Assembly (NCBI RefSeq): GCF_001571305.1
Contig: NZ_BCTN01000023.1
Coordinates: 1-54,802, forward strand
From: Erwinia persicina NBRC 102418
Lineage (GTDB): Bacteria > Pseudomonadota > Gammaproteobacteria > Enterobacterales > Enterobacteriaceae
Direction: 5' to 3'
DNA length: 54,802 bases
Positions 45,921-54,601 of the stretch are shown piece after piece. Below the pieces are notes generated by a model that did no database searches, was not told the DNA's origin, and saw only the letters and a list, made by a program, of their open reading frames with translations. Within the stretch, counting starts at the first letter, position 1, and the number at the start of each line of letters is the position of its first letter. Position numbers and translations under genes: made by a program.

Positions 45921-48038
45921 TCAGGATTGTGGGCCCAATCTTGTAAGAGCCTGCTCAACCTTTTCAGCATCCTGCTCCAGTATGGCTCTCTCATCGGGAG
46001 TGAGCGGGACCTCTTCGAGGTAACGCCGGATGGATGCTTTACTCTCCAGTATCAGCCCGCGCGCGCTATCCTTCAGCAGGTTAAAATCGCAGCCGATGCA
46101 GGCCATCCGGTGCGGGCAACTGCTCCAGAAGGGGTTCGTACAGTATGAGTCGCCCAGATCGTAGTAGGTCGCGGGCCCGGACAGGCTGGCGGCTTCAGGA
46201 TCGTGGTCAACCAGCACGCTTATCATATGAGCGACCCTGTCGGCTTTGACGAACGAGGCAGCCAGCTGAGTCGGGCGGATGCGAAGATAGTGCATTGTAG
46301 ACTGGGGCGTTGAATGGCCCGTCCACTGCATCAGTTCGTACAGCGACATGCCCTGCGGTACGCTCGCCAGCGCGGTCACGGCTGAGGCCCGCCCCCGGTG
46401 GCTGGTTATCATTCCGCCACTGTCTTCACAAGGCACGCCCGCTCTTGCGCATAGCATCGGTATCACGGTGCGGTTGAGGATAGCGCTGCCGGCAGGCTTA
46501 CCCCGGTACTGAAACAGAAGCCGGACTTTCTCACCGGTTCGCTCGTCAGCGAGCAAAGCCTGTTCTGCCGGACGCTCATCCAGCCATATGTCGACGTATT
46601 TTTTCACCACGGCCGCCACCGGTTTAACAAAGGCTTTTGAGGTTTTTCCGGCAGGGATATGCAGGTAACACAGGGTTCCTGCCGGGATGATACTTCCGTC
46701 GTCCTTCACGATATCGTCCGCCTGCGGCGCGATGCACCCGGTTGTCAGGCGGAGCAGTTCGTTCTTTCTTACCCCCGCATGGGTCCAGATGACGGCCATT
46801 GCCTGCAGCATGGCCAGTGGATAATGTATTTCAGTGAGCAGATCTTCCTGACGCAGATTGAGGCTGGCCCAGATGAGCTTCAGCCAGACCGGATCGTCAA
46901 TAACACGGGGATTGACGCCGCGACGGAACAGCGGCGTATCCGGTGTGGAAAGATGGCGGGCAGGGCTGAAGTGCAGGCGCCCCCAGCCCCAGTTTTCGTA
47001 ATCAATCATAAAACGGCGCAGAGAATAGATAAAATGCGCCCTGGAATGCGGCATCATGGGCTCGCCGGAGCGCACCGATTTGCGGGTGCCCCTTTCCGTG
47101 CCCAGCTGAAGCTCATCCACGTTCATCCGGCCTACCGCCGCAATGAAGCTGGCGCAGGTTTCCATTGTCCAGTCTGCCGGTTCCCGAACCTCCGGATGCT
47201 CCTTTTTCAGCCAGAGGCCGCAGCGCAGAATAAAGCTGTACTGGCTTTCACGGGTGCGCGGCCTGAGCACCGACGTTTCCCGCCAGCGCCGGCACCAGTG
47301 CACCCAGGCCGGATCGACGCCTTCGACCGGCTTTTCGTACCATTTTTTATAGTTTCGCATCCTCACCGGGGCGCTGATAATCCCCAGTGCGGCAAGTGCA
47401 TGTGAAACGCGGCCGACGTAACGGGATATTCCCTTGTCTGTCCCGCTCTGGGCGCGCCAGAGGAGTTCAGGCGTAAACGTTTCAAGCCGGGGATCCCTGT
47501 TCATGATCATCAGTGTTGCCAGTATACCCGAGACATGATTTTTCTGGCTGGTCGGGGCATAACCCAGCGACGTCAGCGTATCAGTCAGCCGGTCCAGCTC
47601 CTGGTGATAAAAAGCCTGGCCGAAGATGGCAGAAGCATAGAGCGCGGGTTTACGTATATCAGGCAGGCTGAGCGGGTCATGCAAATCAGCCAGATGCCAG
47701 GCAAAAGCGGCCATTAACGGACGGCCCTCCCTGACTTCCCGGCACAGCGTCAGCCAGCGTTCCTGCGGCCAGCACCAGCAGGGCATGCCGTCTGCATGCA
47801 TTTCGCGCAGCAATCCGGCTATCACCAGCCCCGTGATTTTGCTGCCGCATCCGCTTCCGGCGGCAATGTCCATCAGCGGCCTGATGAGGTCCGGCACCGG
47901 CTTCGTTCGCAGCATACGGGACCGGCTGTGAGCGCTGCTCAGTGCCGTCCGTTCAGCGAGGGTCAGTGACGCCTCAAGCCGGTATTCAGTCATGTCGAAC
48001 GGATGCCGGCTGTTTTCAATCGGTGTGTGTGGGCTCAT
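45921..48038 (-). CDS. large tyrosine recombinase of the element (TnpB-like)
   Basis: This 705-residue protein has a long N-terminal domain of the kind truncated at 6216-7079 and a C-terminal tyrosine-recombinase domain. That domain has AGVRKNELLRL (Arg), SHRGRASAVTA (H-x-x-R), WTGHSTPQSTMHYLRIRP (His and Tyr) and a cysteine cluster CPHRMACIGCDF after it. The start at 48038 lies one base after the stop of the preceding recombinase. Together they resemble TnpA/TnpB of Tn554-like elements. Confidence 0.9.
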   Translation of the reverse strand: MSPHTPIENSRHPFDMTEYRLEASLTLAERTALSSAHSRSRMLRTKPVPDLIRPLMDIAAGSGCGSKITGLVIAGLLREMHADGMPCWCWPQERWLTLCREVREGRPLMAAFAWHLADLHDPLSLPDIRKPALYASAIFGQAFYHQELDRLTDTLTSLGYAPTSQKNHVSGILATLMIMNRDPRLETFTPELLWRAQSGTDKGISRYVGRVSHALAALGIISAPVRMRNYKKWYEKPVEGVDPAWVHWCRRWRETSVLRPRTRESQYSFILRCGLWLKKEHPEVREPADWTMETCASFIAAVGRMNVDELQLGTERGTRKSVRSGEPMMPHSRAHFIYSLRRFMIDYENWGWGRLHFSPARHLSTPDTPLFRRGVNPRVIDDPVWLKLIWASLNLRQEDLLTEIHYPLAMLQAMAVIWTHAGVRKNELLRLTTGCIAPQADDIVKDDGSIIPAGTLCYLHIPAGKTSKAFVKPVAAVVKKYVDIWLDERPAEQALLADERTGEKVRLLFQYRGKPAGSAILNRTVIPMLCARAGVPCEDSGGMITSHRGRASAVTALASVPQGMSLYELMQWTGHSTPQSTMHYLRIRPTQLAASFVKADRVAHMISVLVDHDPEAASLSGPATYYDLGDSYCTNPFWSSCPHRMACIGCDFNLLKDSARGLILESKASIRRYLEEVPLTPDERAILEQDAEKVEQALTRLGPQS

Positions 48039-48039
48039 G

Positions 48040-49041
48040 TTATTTCTCTGTTCTGAAAATGAGGTTCGCCATCCTGATATCTGCCGTTTCAATCGCGCCA
48101 GCCATCCGGGCAGCCAGGTCCCTGCCAGAAAGATGAATATAAATCTGTGTTGTGGTCAGGTCGCGGTGTCCTGCATAGGTGGCAAGTTCGTGCAACTTCC
48201 AGCCCGCGCGGGCAAGGTGTGTGAGTCGCAGGTGCCGGAAGGTATGGGTTGAGATGTCCGGCATCCCAGACTCAAGCGCCCATTTCCGTACCGTTTTGCT
48301 CCAGGTCCAGAATGAAAGCGGCCCGCCCTGATTACGATCGGACTCAGAACGGAACAGGGCACCTCTTACGATTCCGGTCCGCTTCATCTGCATAAGGTGC
48401 GCGGCCAGCACTGGCACTACTGCCGGGCTGTAACAGACAATTCGTTCACGCCGGCTCTTGGTGGTTTCTGCCCGGATGCGGATGAGCCGGTGAGCAAAGT
48501 CGAAGTCGTCAATACTTAGCGAGGTAATTTCAGACCGACGCAGCGCGCCGTAATAGGTTAATGCCAGCATCAGGCGGTCACGCAGTGGGGAAGCGGCGGC
48601 ATGATAAAGAAAACACTGCCACTGCGCATCGTCAGGAATGCGCGGCAGCTTTACAACGCGGGGAACCAGTCCCCGGCCGGAACTCAGCATGCCGGGCGTG
48701 CCGGATCGGGGCAGCGGATTGACCGTGCAAAGATCCAGGTACATGAGAAAGTCATACCAGAGGCGGATCGCCGACAGGCGAAGCTGGAGCGTGGCGCTGG
48801 CCGCGGAAAAAGGCATCCCGGGTAACTGAGGACTAATATAGGCAGCCAGGTCTTCAAACCGCGCCTTTTCAGGTTTAATTCCGTTCTGGCTGCAGAACGC
48901 AAAGTAATGACGGAGGGCATTGCGGTAGGCTGTTAGCGTGGCCTGCGCCCGCCCCAGATCGGATAACAGTTGCAGCCAGCGCTCTGCCAGCAACAGAACG
49001 TGTTCACTCGGTGGAATCAGCATTGCATTCTCCTCTGACAA
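48040..49041 (-). CDS. tyrosine recombinase of the element (TnpA-like)
   Basis: This 333-residue integrase has a core-binding domain (AQATLTAYRNALRHYFAFCS) and a catalytic domain with YYGALRRSEITSL (Arg), TTKSRRER (Lys), STHTFRHLRLTHLA (HxxR), YAGHRDLTTTQIYIHLS (His and Tyr). It is the outermost gene, 34 bp from the inverted end, and is translationally close to the large recombinase. Confidence 0.95.
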   Translation of the reverse strand: MSEENAMLIPPSEHVLLLAERWLQLLSDLGRAQATLTAYRNALRHYFAFCSQNGIKPEKARFEDLAAYISPQLPGMPFSAASATLQLRLSAIRLWYDFLMYLDLCTVNPLPRSGTPGMLSSGRGLVPRVVKLPRIPDDAQWQCFLYHAAASPLRDRLMLALTYYGALRRSEITSLSIDDFDFAHRLIRIRAETTKSRRERIVCYSPAVVPVLAAHLMQMKRTGIVRGALFRSESDRNQGGPLSFWTWSKTVRKWALESGMPDISTHTFRHLRLTHLARAGWKLHELATYAGHRDLTTTQIYIHLSGRDLAARMAGAIETADIRMANLIFRTEK

Positions 49042-49093
49042 CAGCTTTGCTGTTCAAAGTTTACTCAATCAATGTTGCATTCCACGTAACTTA

Positions 49094-49330
49094 CTAAAGC
49101 GCGTAATTCGAGCTGAATACGTGTACGCGCTCCGCAAAGTCCTGCGTTTTTATCTGAAACCACGGTACGCCCATTTTGATGCCCAGTGCCTTGGCGCCGG
49201 CCGATCTTGCGATAACGTTCCCGTCATTGTTGGACAAAACGATCACCGGCTTACCGCGGAGGTCAGGGCGGAAAAGCGCCTCACAGCTGGCGTAAAATGA
49301 GTTGACGTCTGCCAGTCCAAACATGGGCAT
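49094..49330 (-). pseudogene. umuC: umuC, 5' part
   Basis: This encodes the first 78 residues of UmuC: MFGLADVNSFYASCE (first catalytic Asp), FRPDLRGKPVIVLSNNDGNV and VFSSNYAL. The TAG after YAL arises at the junction with the element. The rest of the gene is at 37104-38144. It begins two bases after umuD. Confidence 0.95.
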
Positions 49331-49332
49331 AG

Positions 49333-49782
49333 TTACCTCCGGCGGGCGCGCGTGCTGTTAAACCACCAGGTTACAACGCCGAGCAGCTGAAGCTCCTCCG
49401 GATAAATCACCGGATAGGCCGGATTCATTGGCAGCAGCGCGATCCTTGGCTGCAGCTGCAGCCGCTTGACTGTAAATTCACCTTCTACCTCGGCTATAAC
49501 AATGTCCCCGTGCGATGCCTCCTCGGCCCGGTCAACCACCATGACGTCGCCGTCATACAGTCCAAGACCCTCCATGCTGCTGCCGCTGGCGCGCACAAAA
49601 AACGTGGAGGCGCGCCGGCGGATGCAGAGTTCATTGAGGTCCAGCTCTTTCTCGACATAATCCTGAGCAGGGGAGGGGAATCCGGCTGCGCAGGGTTCGG
49701 CGAAAAGTGGCAGTTTTACCTGAGTAGGCATCCCAGCGATCAGCCACGGTTTAAGGCCATTAGCATACATCACCTTTTTCAT
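49333..49782 (-). CDS. umuD: UmuD, SOS mutagenesis protein
   Basis: This 149-residue LexA-fold protein has the self-cleavage site in CAAGFPSP, the Ser in ASGSSMEG and the Lys in EFTVKRLQL. It ends slightly longer at the N-terminus than chromosomal UmuD (139). A LexA box lies about 70 bp upstream. With umuC cut, UmuD here could only pair with a chromosomal UmuC. Confidence 0.94.
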   Translation of the reverse strand: MKKVMYANGLKPWLIAGMPTQVKLPLFAEPCAAGFPSPAQDYVEKELDLNELCIRRRASTFFVRASGSSMEGLGLYDGDVMVVDRAEEASHGDIVIAEVEGEFTVKRLQLQPRIALLPMNPAYPVIYPEELQLLGVVTWWFNSTRARRR

Positions 49783-49852
49783 GATGAAGCGATTCCTGCT
49801 GTCCGCGTCTGTCTGAAAAAGAAACTGTTCATTGTGATCACCCTTTGATTTT

Positions 49853-49872
49853 TACTGTATATAAAAACAGTA
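49853..49872 (-). promoter_or_regulatory. LexA (SOS) box upstream of umuD
   Basis: TACTGTATATAAAAACAGTA fits the CTG-N10-CAG LexA consensus with an AT-rich centre. Confidence 0.95.
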
Positions 49873-49955
49873 TTATCGAGTGATCGTTATCATGCAACAG
49901 TTAACCCGTGGGATGTACCTCTGAAATTGACCATATGACTGAGGCGCCTGTGGTT

Positions 49956-50213
49956 TTATTTTTCCGGTTTAAGATCGGAGAGCATGGACTCAAGAAGAGT
50001 TATTAACTGTTTACTGCCTATCTGACGTTTACGCACTGCCGGCAGCAGTGATTCCAGTGAAAGTGCCACGGTGGCCAGCGCTACCGAACGCTTAATTTTC
50101 GGGGTGTTTTCATATGTTTTGTAAGCTCTCAGACACACGCCCAGTTCCTCGGCGGCGTGCTCTCTGTCCCAGCCCATTCCTTTCCGCCATAACCTGAGTT
50201 CGTAACCTGTCAT
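49956..50213 (-). CDS. small HTH (XRE-like) protein
   Basis: This 85-residue protein starts MTGYELRLWRKGMGWDREHA, then AEELGVCLRAYKTYEN, a Cro/C1-type helix-turn-helix at the N-terminus. The start at 50213 is taken over 50228 because MTGYELR is typical of the family. The target is unknown. Confidence 0.75.
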   Translation of the reverse strand: MTGYELRLWRKGMGWDREHAAEELGVCLRAYKTYENTPKIKRSVALATVALSLESLLPAVRKRQIGSKQLITLLESMLSDLKPEK

Positions 50214-50399
50214 GCATTGCCCTGACATTAAATTTCGATAAGTATTTATATCGGAAAAAGTGCAATTATTGCACTTATTTTAATAAAAATTTCGGCATAT
50301 TTTTCTTTTTCACTGATAAATGATGTCGCTACGCTCAGCTTTAAGTCATCGCAGCGGCTTTGCCTGACGCCTGAACTGCCCTCCCAGTTTCTGACGCTA

Positions 50400-50633
50400 A
50401 CTTTTTCTTTTCTCAAGGCCCGCACCGTGCCTTCACGTTAGCCGGGCCGCTTCGCCGGCAAGGGACGCTGGCGCTCGTACTGCTCACCCGTTCTCCGCCG
50501 TCGCGGGACATTCAGTCCGCTCCGGCGGCGCGTGCGGCTTGCGCGTCCGCCCCTGTCTGCTCCGCTTTTCGCCCGGCTGTTGTGGCGGCACGGCGCAGGT
50601 GAGGCCGTGCAACCATTAACTGAGGAGTAAATC
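50400..50633 (+). promoter_or_regulatory. long GC-rich leader before the YubB-like gene
   Basis: The leader contains the block CGCGGGACATTCAGTCCGC (50502-50520) then CGGCGGCGCGTGCGGCTT. The same block occurs at 52052-52090 before the methylase gene, within about 200 bp of broader similarity. No gene is read in it. Confidence 0.6.
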
Positions 50634-51557
50634 ATGCCGAACTGGTGTGCTAACAGGCTGCTTGTGACCGGCCTGGCGGAGAGCGTAGATAAGGTGCGGG
50701 CACTTATGCGGGGAGAGGTTCGCCCTGCATACGTGCGGGCGGAAGCACAGGGTATCCAGCTTTTTTTGGCGGGTTGTGCCGGACTGCTGCGTCCGGTGAC
50801 GGACGAATCGTATATGCCTTATCCGGCGCTGACGGCGGCGGGGCTGGGACAGAACACACTGGAAAACGCCGCTTTTACGGAGTGGCTCATGCAGTTGCGC
50901 GACGGCGCGGAACTGACAGAGAAAACCTGCTATCTGCTACACGACCTGTGGCTGACCACCGGTCTCAGTAGCCGGACGTGGGACACGCTGGACAGCGACG
51001 CGCAGGCGATGATGGCCACTATCTGGCGGAAAAAGCATTTTGACTGGGCCGGAATGAACGGGCCTGCCCTGAGCGAATACTGGAACCGGGTGTGCAGTGA
51101 CGATACTGGTGCTGAAGGTACCCTGACGTTTGATATGCGTCTGCTGCTGCCGACTCGCCTCGACGTGGAAATCAACGGCTTCAACGGAGCGCTGCTGGCT
51201 GACGTGCCGGGCTGTTACGAATTCTACATTGCGCAGTACGGCGTGAAGTGGCCCTGCGGATACGCCCTGGCGGTGAATGACGGGGGGTCGGATTTTCTGG
51301 AGGTGGACTTTGACACCCCCTGGTCTCCCCCGAATGGACGCGTATTTGCTGCACTCAGTGAGCGGCTCGGTGTGGTCATCGAACATCGGTACGCCGAAAG
51401 TGGCTGCGACTTCTGTGGGTACGATGCATATTCCCAGGGCTTACTGACAGACAGCATGAGCAGTTCGCTGGAGTGGGGGGAAGAGGATGAGGACGGTTTC
51501 GCCTGCGTAACAGGGCCGGACTGGATTGTTAACAACATCGGGCACTTTGGCGGCTGA
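50634..51557 (+). CDS. YubB-like protein (DUF1281)
   Basis: This 307-residue protein starts MPNWCANRLLVTG, the signature of DUF1281/YubB with a ferredoxin-like N-domain. It has several acidic stretches and a C-terminal CGYDAYSQGLL. Common in leading regions of IncF/IncI plasmids; the function is unknown. TGAGGAGTAAATC lies before the ATG. Confidence 0.85.
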   Translation: MPNWCANRLLVTGLAESVDKVRALMRGEVRPAYVRAEAQGIQLFLAGCAGLLRPVTDESYMPYPALTAAGLGQNTLENAAFTEWLMQLRDGAELTEKTCYLLHDLWLTTGLSSRTWDTLDSDAQAMMATIWRKKHFDWAGMNGPALSEYWNRVCSDDTGAEGTLTFDMRLLLPTRLDVEINGFNGALLADVPGCYEFYIAQYGVKWPCGYALAVNDGGSDFLEVDFDTPWSPPNGRVFAALSERLGVVIEHRYAESGCDFCGYDAYSQGLLTDSMSSSLEWGEEDEDGFACVTGPDWIVNNIGHFGG

Positions 51558-51593
51558 CGGGAGGCGGCGGGTTTAGCACCGCCGTACAACGAC

Positions 51594-51836
51594 ATGAGAG
51601 AAATGACGGTAGGTGAATTTAAGGCGCGCCTCGATGCCATCGGGGATGACGAGCTGTGCTGCGGTACTTTCTGGCTGGCAGAGGACTTTCTAGGCATTAA
51701 CCCGGCCATGGCACCGCAGGATATTGTGGCGGCGATGGAGTACGCCGAAGACCACCATGATGCAAACGAGGGCTTCAACTGGCGGCATCTGGAGCAGTCC
51801 ATTGAAGCGGTTATGCAGGAGGATGACGGGGCTTAA
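51594..51836 (+). CDS. small acidic protein, unknown function
   Basis: The 80-residue acidic protein reads MREMTVGEFKARLDAIGDDE and ends VMQEDDGA. It directly follows the YubB-like gene and probably shares its message. No domain is recognised. Confidence 0.65.
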   Translation: MREMTVGEFKARLDAIGDDELCCGTFWLAEDFLGINPAMAPQDIVAAMEYAEDHHDANEGFNWRHLEQSIEAVMQEDDGA

Positions 51837-51939
51837 TGCTGACAGGTTTGCCGCAATATGTTTCCTGATGTCGCCGGTCTCGGCGGCATCACTGCCGGAA
51901 TGAAAAAGGGTGTCGCTGCGCTCCGCCTTCATGCCGTCT

Positions 51940-52184
51940 TCCGTCCTGCGGCCAGAAAACGGCGGGCGTAAAGTGCCGTGCCCTCACGGTAGCCGGGCGG
52001 CCTCGCAAACAAGGGAAGCTGCGCCGACATCCTCACCCGTTCCCCGCCGTGCGCGGGACATTCAGTCCGCTTCGGCGGCGCGTGCGGCTTCCGGTGTCGC
52101 CCCTGTTTGCTCCGCTGTTCGCCCGTCTGTGTGTAGGTCACGGCACCACTACCGGTGCCCCCTTCATACACAAGGAGCATCACT
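51940..52184 (+). promoter_or_regulatory. long GC-rich leader before the methylase gene
   Basis: This is the second copy of the leader block seen at 50400-50633, including CGCGGGACATTCAGTCCGC at 52052-52070. Confidence 0.6.
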
Positions 52185-52829
52185 ATGTCTCGATTCATGC
52201 ACGGCGACAGCGTACAGGTTATGGGTGGCTTTCCGGATAAGAGCATTGATTTCATCCTCACCGATCCGCCGTACCTCGTCGGCTTTAAGGACCGTTCCGG
52301 CCGCTCGATTGCCAACGACGTGAACAGCGAGTGGGTGCAGCCGGCCAGCCATGAAATGTTCCGGGTGCTGAAAGACAACAGCCTGGCGGTGAGCTTCTAC
52401 GGCTGGAACCGGGTGGATATTTTTATGCAGGCGTGGAAGGCGGCGGGGTTCCGCATTGTGGGCCACATCGTGTTCACCAAGCCTTATGCCTCAAAATCAG
52501 CCTTTGTCGGCTACCAGCACGAAAGCGCTTACGTGCTGGCCAAAGGGCGCCCGGCGCTGCCGGCGAAACCGCTGCCCGATGTGATGCCGTGGGAGTACAC
52601 CGGCAACCGCCATCATCCGACCGAAAAGCCGGTCAGCGTCCTGCGCCCGCTGATTGAGACCTTCACGCAGCCCGGCGCCATTGTCCTGGATCCTTTTGCC
52701 GGCAGCGGTTCAACCTGCGTGGCCGCCCAGGAGTGCGGGCGCCGCTGGATTGGTATCGAGCTGATGGAGCAGTACCACGCCGCCGGCCTGCGCCGCCTGT
52801 ATGCCCACCGCGCCGCACGCGCGGCCTGA
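52185..52829 (+). CDS. plasmid DNA methylase (N6-adenine/N4-cytosine type)
   Basis: This 214-residue methyltransferase has motif IV DPPYLVGF and motif I LDPFAGSGST, arranged IV before I (beta class), with HHPTEKPVSVL between. No restriction enzyme is next to it, so it is an orphan; such enzymes may protect the plasmid during transfer. The start at 52185 follows AAGGAGCATC. Confidence 0.93.
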   Translation: MSRFMHGDSVQVMGGFPDKSIDFILTDPPYLVGFKDRSGRSIANDVNSEWVQPASHEMFRVLKDNSLAVSFYGWNRVDIFMQAWKAAGFRIVGHIVFTKPYASKSAFVGYQHESAYVLAKGRPALPAKPLPDVMPWEYTGNRHHPTEKPVSVLRPLIETFTQPGAIVLDPFAGSGSTCVAAQECGRRWIGIELMEQYHAAGLRRLYAHRAARAA

Positions 52830-52846
52830 TGAACGGAGAGAACACG

Positions 52847-53077
52847 ATGAACGATCACACTATGCACCCGGATTACAACGCCCTGACCGATGATGTCGCC
52901 GACCTGGAGGAGTCGCTGTATGAATTTCACCTGCGCCTGCGCGACATGATTTCGCGTCACCTCTGGCACGGCGCCAGCCGCGAGCAGCGCATGACGGGCC
53001 TGCTGATTGAGGGGATCGATGACGACCTGATAGAACTATACCGGCGCGCGGCCGTGATACAGAAACACCTGCGGTGA
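52847..53077 (+). CDS. small helical protein, unknown function
   Basis: The 76-residue protein reads MNDHTMHPDYNALTDDVADL, then ESLYEFHLRLRDMI. The start at 52847 follows GGAGAGAACACG; an ATG at 52829 overlaps the methylase stop. Found near such methylases on F-like plasmids. Confidence 0.65.
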   Translation: MNDHTMHPDYNALTDDVADLEESLYEFHLRLRDMISRHLWHGASREQRMTGLLIEGIDDDLIELYRRAAVIQKHLR

Positions 53078-53521
53078 CAGTTGAATAAAAAACACACACT
53101 CCGCTGTATCCCTGCCGGCGCACGGCAGGGCCTCATTTATCCACAGGGTTCCGGGGCGGATATGCACCCCGGATGTGGACAAGACAATATGGATGTTGCT
53201 GCGCGCCTCTTTTATGCCGCCTGCGGCGGGTGAATGAAAACCGTGTTGTCTGCGGCCGGTGCCGTGACTTCACTTTAGCCCGGCCGCTGCGTGTTCAAGA
53301 GAACGCTTCGCTCGCCTCCTCCCCCGTTCGCACTCTCTCCGGCGCGCTTACTCCCGTCGCGCCTCCGCTCATGCTTCGCGTCTGCGCCGTCCGTAATCCC
53401 GCCTCCTTTCGCTTGCGCTGCGGCCTCGTCTCCGCTCATGAACACTCCGCTTTTCGCCGGGCTGTCATTCAGTCACGGCACAGGCCGGAACTGTTAACCA
53501 TCCTGACTGCGGAGATTTCTG
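53078..53521 (+). promoter_or_regulatory. long leader before the ArdB/KlcA gene
   Basis: About 440 bp without a convincing gene, with a DnaA box-like TTATCCACA near 53138. The segment 53230-53521 has a similar build to the two leaders upstream (GCCGTGACTTCACTTTAGCCCGG-like opening, TCCGCTTTTCGCCGGGCTGT-like end), but the middle differs. Confidence 0.45.
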
Positions 53522-53962
53522 ATGAATACTGCCACCACCCCTGCTTTTGAGCCCGCGCGCGTCCTTGACGGCTACGTGCGCCTGCGTTTCCTGCCCGCGC
53601 TGTTTGGCGATGATTTCATGCGCGCCGAAAACAATGTGTACCTGTACGCCGATCGTTACCTTGCGGGCTACGACGGCGGCGTTTGGGACTTTGGGCTGCT
53701 GCCGTCCGGCGGTGGCTTCATGAAGCCCGCAGCGGAAGAAACCTGGCGTTTCGTTAACCCGGACAATCACAGCGACGAGCGCATGAGCAGCGAGGCGGCG
53801 GGCATCGTGATCACCTCTCTGGTGCTGAACCACCGCAGCTGGATGTATGACCGCCACGATGACGCGGAGCTGTGCGCGCTGTACTGCCGCCGCCACCGCC
53901 AGCTGACCGACTACGCCTTTGCCCACCCCGAAGCCGCCGCCATTTTTGCCGCGCTGGACTGA
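53522..53962 (+). CDS. ArdB/KlcA-family antirestriction protein
   Basis: This 146-residue protein has RLRFLPALFGDDFMRAENNV, GYDGGVWDFGLLPSGGGFM and AAGIVITSLVLNHRS, and ends AFAHPEAAAIFAALD, matching ArdB/KlcA. These proteins lessen type I restriction of incoming DNA. Confidence 0.94.
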   Translation: MNTATTPAFEPARVLDGYVRLRFLPALFGDDFMRAENNVYLYADRYLAGYDGGVWDFGLLPSGGGFMKPAAEETWRFVNPDNHSDERMSSEAAGIVITSLVLNHRSWMYDRHDDAELCALYCRRHRQLTDYAFAHPEAAAIFAALD

Positions 53963-54009
53963 TTGACCCACGGGGCGGCACAGGCCGCCCCGTTACAGGA
54001 GAAAAAAAC

Positions 54010-54423
54010 ATGATGCACGGTAACGTTAAAGCAGTGTGTACCCACCTGATGGAGTCATTCGGTGAAGACTGCCCGGTTGCTGTACTGGTCTGGACGCTGG
54101 AAGATGTGCTGGACAGCGCGAAGTGCATGGATATCACAGAGAATGAGGCGTGCAGGATGCTGGAGTTTATCGCAGAGGATGGCGACCACCGCCGCTATGG
54201 CATCGGCCGGGACGAGGTACGGGACATGCTGACAAACCTGCGCGAGGATGAAGCGCAGGCGCGGGAAGTCACCGTGTCCGCCGCCGCGCTGGCACAGGTG
54301 CTGCGCGTGGCGGGCGATTATATGCGGCTGGAGGATGCGCAGGGTGGTGAGGGAGCTGCGGCTCGCCTCTGGCCAGATGAACATGAGGCAATCAGAACGG
54401 TTATGGCTGCCCTGGAAAAATAA
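54010..54423 (+). CDS. DUF1380-like protein
   Basis: This 137-residue protein starts MMHGNVKAVCTHLMESFGED, then CPVAVLVWTLEDVLD, as in DUF1380. It follows the antirestriction gene by 47 bp, with AGGAGAAAAAAAC before the ATG, and is probably co-transcribed. The function is unknown. Confidence 0.75.
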   Translation: MMHGNVKAVCTHLMESFGEDCPVAVLVWTLEDVLDSAKCMDITENEACRMLEFIAEDGDHRRYGIGRDEVRDMLTNLREDEAQAREVTVSAAALAQVLRVAGDYMRLEDAQGGEGAAARLWPDEHEAIRTVMAALEK

Positions 54424-54569
54424 GCCGGGACAGGGCAGGGAAGCCCGGCGCCCCATTCCGGCCGCGAAAACCCCCTGCCGCCTCCGGCGGCCTGCGGTCG
54501 ACCCGCGCCTGCCGGCGCCGCTTTCCGCGTCCACCGATCAGTCAGCCAAACAGCGTTGACGATGCAGTT

Positions 54570-54601
54570 AAGCCAGTTTTTATGCACCGAACTGGCTTTT
54601 T
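54570..54601 (+). terminator. rho-independent terminator
   Basis: AAGCCAGTT / AACTGGCTT with an 11-base loop is followed by a short T-run. The remaining sequence to the window end shows no gene. Confidence 0.75.

Larger units (their letters stand above)
38150..49089. mobile_element. fluoride-resistance transposon-like element inserted in umuC
   Basis: The insert lies between the two halves of umuC. Its ends carry a 15-bp inverted repeat: TTATGTGGAATGCAA at 38150-38164 and TTGCATTCCACGTAA at 49075-49089, one mismatch. At the right end are two adjacent tyrosine recombinases on the minus strand, the arrangement of Tn554-like elements (TnpA/TnpB). The cargo is the fluoride island 38391-45807. 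The exact crossover bases and any target duplication are not certain. Confidence 0.88.

Noticed and set aside
46659..47405. 248-residue plus-strand frame
   Set aside because: Antisense to the large recombinase, whose catalytic motifs are clear.
53173..53550. 125-residue plus-strand frame in the leader before the ArdB gene
   Set aside because: Arg/Ser/Pro-rich translation of GC-rich leader DNA, and it runs into the start of the real gene.
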